A stretch of 8,709 nt of DNA, taken from NCBI GenBank assembly GCA_003218735.1, contig QHOJ01000069.1:1-8709 (forward strand), read 5' to 3'. A program made the translations under genes and the position numbers. Shown piece after piece: positions 5,435-8,709 of the stretch. The stretch's first letter is position 1; each line of letters begins with the position of its first letter. Below the pieces are notes generated by a model. It was not told where the DNA came from. It did not search any database and was given only the letters and a program-made list of their open reading frames with translations. This DNA comes from Verrucomicrobiota bacterium. GTDB lineage: Bacteria; Verrucomicrobiota; Verrucomicrobiia; Chthoniobacterales; UBA10450.

Positions 5435-7459
5435 ATGGCGAATTCGAATTCATCCGACCAACCCGCCTGGCAAATCAATCCGGTCTTCGAATTTTTTGCC
5501 TCGCTCAAGCTTGCGGTCGTTTTGCTTGCGGTCCTGATCATCGCCGCGATCGCAGGAACGATTTACGAATCGAGTTTCGATGCGAAGGTCGCTCGCGCGT
5601 ACGTTTACGGCGCGCCCTGGTTTAATCTCTGGCTCGTCCTACTCGGGGCGAATCTCACTGTCTCCGCGCTCTCGCGCTGGCCGTGGCGCAAACATCATCT
5701 CGCATTTCTCATCACGCACCTCGGCATCATCACGCTGCTGATCGGATCGCTCATCGGCCGGATCTGGGGAACCGAGGGAACAATCACCATTTTTAAGGGC
5801 GATCCACCCGCGAATCGCCTGCTGGTAGATCAACATCAGCTACGCGTGCATGACGTGGATGGGATTGTGAAAGGATATCCCGCGGAATTTTTGCATCATC
5901 CGCCAACTCCACAGCATCCGCGCGATCTTGGCCGCCTCGCGTCCGGCGCGCGTTTACAGATCGTCAATTACGCTTCCGCAATAGAAGGAAAGCTGAATCC
6001 GAAACCGCTGACCGACGGTGGTGCGCCCGCGCTCCATTTTGCGATTTCGACTGCCATAATGAACCAGCACCTCGATAGCTGGCTGCTAGCCGGCGACCCG
6101 CAGCACGGAAATTTTTCGATGGGCTTGGCAAATATCGAGTTCAAGCGCGGCATCGTACCGGATTTTGGTAGGGACCGATCGCCGAGCCATCCAGACGAGC
6201 GCACAATTACGCAGCCGAGCAAAAGCGGAGAAGAAGTCGAGCTTGAGGAATCGATCTTTGCATTCAGCAAGGCGCCCGAAGAACAGATTGGACGCGCGGC
6301 CAAAGGCGGGAGCGCCGGCGCGAAAGTCCGGCTTGATCCGCCGCAAAATGGAAACAAGGGTCGCGTCGTAATTTTGCTGGACGGAAAAGAAAACAGCTTC
6401 GATGTCGCGGAAAATCTTGGACGCGATGTCCAAATCAATGGAACTCCGTTTACTCTCAAGATCGACAATTACTGGCCGGATTTTCGGATTCAGGATGGCA
6501 AACCGAGTTCGGTGACGGATCAGCCGAAAAATCCGGCAGTTCTCGTTACGATCCGCGGCAAAGGCGTTCCCGTTGCCGCGGCTGCAACAAATCCCCATGG
6601 AAATGGAAAAGAATTGACTACGACTGGCGGCCCGCCGACGATGCCGGCCCGCGGAGAAGAAGCACCAAATCATCTTACGCTCTTTATCGCCGACGATGGC
6701 GCGATTACCTACGAACTCGCCTCGCGAAAGAATGGCCAATCGTCCGGCAAGATCGAGCTGAACAAGCCACTCTCGACGGGTTGGGCGGACTGGCAGCTTG
6801 TCGTCGATAAAGTCATGTCGCACGCCAGGCAATGGATGGATTTCACGCCGGTAAGAGCGGAGAAAACATCGACCTCGCCAGCTGCAGCGGATTTTCCCGA
6901 TGGCGTGAGAATTCAGATCCAACAAAACGGAGAAAAATTTGAGCAGTGGGTTCCGGCCGGCTGGCAGATCGCTGTGCCCACTTCGCCTGAGGAAACGCAG
7001 ATCGCCTACGGCTGGAAAACCGTTCCGCTGCCGATCGGACTCGAGTTGCTCGACTTCGAAGTGAAACGAAATGAGGGAAGCGACAGTCCGGCCGGTTTCA
7101 AAAGTACGCTGCGCGTCGTCACTGCCGACGGCCAAACTGCCACCGGCTCGTGCTGGATGAACAATCCATTCAGCTATCCTGGCGCATGGTGGCGCACGTG
7201 GACTGGACTCACTTACAAAATTTCGCAAGCATCATGGAATCCGGAAAATCTCGCCCAAAGCACGGTGCAGATTTTGCGCGATCCGGGCTGGTTGTTGAAA
7301 TGGATTGGCTCGTTGCTCGTCGTGATTGGCGTGTTCATGATGTTCTATCTCCAGCCTTACCGAAAACAAACTGAAGGCGAGCCGATTCTGCCGTCGATTC
7401 CAGAACCACAAAACCGCCAGCCGGGACCGGTTTGCCCTCCGGCGATAATCGGGCATTGA
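5435..7459 (+). CDS. resB: Cytochrome c biogenesis protein ResB (Ccs1-like)
   Basis: ResB/Ccs1 is an integral membrane partner of CcsA in System II cytochrome c maturation, where the pair exports heme and attaches it to apocytochromes outside the cytoplasmic membrane. From the ATG at 5435 it has 674 residues. Three membrane spans lie near the N-terminus: about 23-44 (SLKLAVVLLAVLIIAAIAG), 62-79 (WFNLWLVLLGANLTVSAL) and 88-110 (HLAFLITHLGIITLLIGSLIG). The third carries His residues (87, 88, 95) of the kind that ligate heme in this family. A large, probably periplasmic domain covers about 111-618. A fourth span lies at about 619-639 (LLKWIGSLLVVIGVFMMFYL), then a proline-rich tail of about 35 residues. 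This is the ResB topology. A TTG at 5318 would add 39 residues, but they look non-coding and overlap the hairpin, so I prefer the ATG despite a weak ribosome binding site. No ccsA is nearby; a lipoprotein gene follows after 30 bases. Confidence 0.9.
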   Translation: MANSNSSDQPAWQINPVFEFFASLKLAVVLLAVLIIAAIAGTIYESSFDAKVARAYVYGAPWFNLWLVLLGANLTVSALSRWPWRKHHLAFLITHLGIITLLIGSLIGRIWGTEGTITIFKGDPPANRLLVDQHQLRVHDVDGIVKGYPAEFLHHPPTPQHPRDLGRLASGARLQIVNYASAIEGKLNPKPLTDGGAPALHFAISTAIMNQHLDSWLLAGDPQHGNFSMGLANIEFKRGIVPDFGRDRSPSHPDERTITQPSKSGEEVELEESIFAFSKAPEEQIGRAAKGGSAGAKVRLDPPQNGNKGRVVILLDGKENSFDVAENLGRDVQINGTPFTLKIDNYWPDFRIQDGKPSSVTDQPKNPAVLVTIRGKGVPVAAAATNPHGNGKELTTTGGPPTMPARGEEAPNHLTLFIADDGAITYELASRKNGQSSGKIELNKPLSTGWADWQLVVDKVMSHARQWMDFTPVRAEKTSTSPAAADFPDGVRIQIQQNGEKFEQWVPAGWQIAVPTSPEETQIAYGWKTVPLPIGLELLDFEVKRNEGSDSPAGFKSTLRVVTADGQTATGSCWMNNPFSYPGAWWRTWTGLTYKISQASWNPENLAQSTVQILRDPGWLLKWIGSLLVVIGVFMMFYLQPYRKQTEGEPILPSIPEPQNRQPGPVCPPAIIGH

Positions 7460-7489
7460 GATGGCAAGCGGGGGTCGGCTGGATCGATA

Positions 7490-8131
7490 ATGAAAGTAAA
7501 ATTCAAGAGCCTCGTTCTGGTAAGCGTGGTTCTCTTGACAGCATGTGCTTCGGGAAGAAATCCGAGTTCGACAACTGGCGCGGCGCAATCGAATCCGTGG
7601 GGTTATTACAGCGGCGAACCGGAGACGCGTTGGAATGCCGACGGTCGCACGATGACTTTGTTGAGCGAGTTGCGATACACCGATCCGCACGGACTCATCT
7701 GGGTCGCGCCTGCTGGGTCAATAGTGGACGGCGTGTCAATTCCGCGCTCGCTTTGGTCGGTAATGGGCGGGCCATTTGAAGGAAAATATCGGAATGCCTC
7801 CGTGTTGCACGATGTCGCCTATGAGCAACGCAATCGCCCATGGCAGGATTGCGACCGGATGTTTTACAATGCAATGCGCTGCAGTGGCGTGGGCGCTGTA
7901 GAAGCGAAGACGATGTTTTATGCGCTCTATCGTTTCGGGCATCACTGGAAGTTCTCGATCAAACGCGCGAAACCCGTGAAATTCGGCGGGAAGATGGTAG
8001 CAAGAGCAGAAGAAATCCCGCGGGCGATCCCCGTGGATGAGAACGAGCTCAATGATACACGCGACTGGATTCGCAGCGCCCAGCCAAGCTTGGAGCAGAT
8101 CGAGCAACGAGCTGATGCCGAAACGCACTGA
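7490..8131 (+). CDS. DUF1353 domain lipoprotein
   Basis: The predicted protein has 213 residues. It begins with a lipoprotein signal: MKVKFK, a hydrophobic core (SLVLVSVVLL), and the lipobox LTAC with Cys19 as the lipidation site, so it should be anchored in a membrane facing the periplasm. Residues about 54-155 match DUF1353: LRYTDPHGLIWVAPAGSIVDG, then SIPRSLWSVMGGPFEGKYRNA, then SVLHDVAYE with its His-Asp pair (107-108), an Asp at 120 or 122, and the helix ending ALYRFGHHWKF. The domain's activity is not established; it is common in phage and bacterial genomes. The C-terminal 50 residues are charged and probably unstructured or helical. It starts 30 bases after resB and may be co-transcribed. 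Its stop codon directly abuts a GH130 remnant, so the extreme C-terminus could have been altered by that rearrangement; I see no clear sign either way. Confidence 0.85.
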   Translation: MKVKFKSLVLVSVVLLTACASGRNPSSTTGAAQSNPWGYYSGEPETRWNADGRTMTLLSELRYTDPHGLIWVAPAGSIVDGVSIPRSLWSVMGGPFEGKYRNASVLHDVAYEQRNRPWQDCDRMFYNAMRCSGVGAVEAKTMFYALYRFGHHWKFSIKRAKPVKFGGKMVARAEEIPRAIPVDENELNDTRDWIRSAQPSLEQIEQRADAETH

Positions 8132-8333
8132 CGGTGCGAGAATCATTGGCCAGATGGAAGAGCCGCTCTTAAGACCGGAAGGGAATGAGCGGAAAGGCTA
8201 CGTTCCCAATGTCGTTTACGCCTGCGGGTCGCTCGTCCAGAATGGCAACTCATCCTCCCATATGGCGTTAGGGGATACGGCTACGAGCATTGTCAGAATC
8301 GAATTAAGCGAGCTTTTGGCTGCTCTTACCTAA
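8132..8333 (+). pseudogene. C-terminal remnant of a GH130 glycoside phosphorylase
   Basis: The frame that includes 8132-8333 reads IIGQMEEPLLRPEGNERKG, then YVPNVVYACGSLVQNGN, and ends DTATSIVRIELSELLAALT before TAA. This is the C-terminal portion of GH130 enzymes (beta-mannoside phosphorylases and relatives): EPLLxPEG, ExxGYVPNVVY, then LIxPYGxxD and a closing LxELLAAL. The PYG motif is missing from the main frame, which reads SSSHMAL there. It appears in another frame at 8249-8269 as LILPYGV. One lost base near 8248 and one extra base in the TAGGGG run (8269-8274) explain this. The N-terminal five sixths of the enzyme, which carries most of the active site, is absent, and the upstream DNA is the DUF1353 gene. 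The open frame does extend upstream to 8037, but that part is the lipoprotein gene read out of frame. It is a truncated, decaying fragment, presumed non-functional. Confidence 0.8.
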
Positions 8334-8347
8334 AGAGACCGCCTCCC

Positions 8348-8428
8348 AGACGCCGTTTACTAAATTTTTCGGGACCCGACGGCGCTGGTCACAATCAGCT
8401 TCGTCAAGTTGCGCAAATCGCATTGCGC
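8348..8428. other. Gene-free stretch with short inverted repeats before panE
   Basis: CAG-A-CGCCGT (8347-8356) can pair with ACGGCGCTG (8379-8387) with one bulged A and a 22-base loop. GCGCAA (8411-8416) pairs with TTGCGC (8423-8428) over a 6-base loop. Neither is followed by a T tract. I recognise no gene or convincing promoter between 8334 and 8516. Confidence 0.25.
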
Positions 8429-8516
8429 GCGTGGCCAAAGCGCTAAATTGCGGATGCGTTACTTCAACAAGCAATTGGCGGGACTCTGAGAAAGGCAGAT
8501 GATCCTGCCATCGCCC

Positions 8517-8520
8517 GGAG
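8517..8520 (+). promoter_or_regulatory. Ribosome binding site of panE-like gene
   Basis: GGAG lies 6 bases before the ATG at 8527, the clearest Shine-Dalgarno site on the + strand of the window. It fixes the start of the last gene. Confidence 0.75.
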
Positions 8521-8526
8521 AACTAG

Positions 8527-8709
8527 ATGACTCAGATACTGGATTGGCCACGAATTGCTGTTGTTGGAGCCGGTGCCGTGGGTGGCTATTTTGGCGGCAT
8601 GCTCGCGCGAGCTGGTGCGCCGATTGTGATGGTCGGTCGGAAATCCTTTGTCGATGCCTTCACGGCGAACGGGCTTGTAATCGAGCGGGCAGCGGATCAG
8701 GAGCGGGTA
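8527..8709 (+). CDS. Ketopantoate reductase family protein (PanE/ApbA), 5' part only
   Basis: Only the first 61 codons lie in the window; the gene continues past 8709. The visible N-terminus has a Rossmann nucleotide-binding motif, IAVVGAGAVGGYFGGMLARA (GxGxxG at about residues 14-19), followed by a second strand ending in VGRKSF, where the arginine is placed to bind the NADP phosphate. This matches the PanE/ApbA family, which reduces 2-dehydropantoate to pantoate in pantothenate and coenzyme A synthesis. Many bacteria have several paralogs with unassigned substrates, so I give no gene symbol. The start follows a good GGAG ribosome binding site. It has its own leader after the GH130 remnant and is probably transcribed separately. 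Confidence 0.85.
   Translation, partial: MTQILDWPRIAVVGAGAVGGYFGGMLARAGAPIVMVGRKSFVDAFTANGLVIERAADQERV

Noticed and set aside
6086..7228. Long minus-strand frame opposite resB
   Set aside because: It is arginine-rich antisense sequence with no recognisable motif, lying wholly inside resB.
8037..8131. N-terminal part of the open frame that ends at 8333, as a real gene start
   Set aside because: This part is the DUF1353 gene read in another frame; GH130 similarity starts only near its end.

Overview
The window looks like chromosomal DNA of a GC-rich Gram-negative bacterium, most likely Verrucomicrobiota (Chthoniobacter-like soil lineages). I infer this from the style of the HisC, ResB and GH130 protein sequences; no marker gene settles it. 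It holds mostly housekeeping genes, with two damaged genes and some intergenic repeat-like DNA. I see no rRNA, tRNA, CRISPR array, prophage module or transposase.

Layout. Positions 22-2418 are a leftward pair: a histidinol-phosphate aminotransferase gene (hisC) followed 20 bases later by mnmE, which modifies the tRNA wobble uridine. hisC is broken near its 5' end by a frameshifting deletion and also lacks about 13 codons internally. A short divergent intergenic region (2419-2512) with a perfect inverted repeat separates it from a rightward cysteine desulfurase (2513-3715). Next is pyridoxamine phosphate oxidase, pdxH (3791-4441), closed by a good intrinsic terminator. A small membrane-anchored ElaB/YqjD-like protein follows (4732-5226). 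Then come a ResB-type cytochrome c biogenesis protein (5435-7459) and, 30 bases on, a DUF1353 lipoprotein (7490-8131). Directly after its stop codon lies the C-terminal remnant of a GH130 glycoside phosphorylase with two compensating frameshifts. The window ends inside a panE-like ketopantoate reductase gene (8527 onward).

How the genes fit together. HisC and the cysteine desulfurase both need pyridoxal phosphate, and PdxH makes it. MnmE and the cysteine desulfurase can act on the same tRNA position: MnmE with MnmG adds the C5 group of U34, and a desulfurase supplies sulfur for 2-thiolation through MnmA. ResB belongs to the System II heme-delivery machinery, but its usual partner CcsA is not in the window.

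I did not find a clear new multi-gene system. The observations most worth a second look are the doubly damaged hisC, the GH130 remnant abutting the lipoprotein gene, and a pair of similar inverted intergenic repeats at 4501-4525 and 5290-5317.
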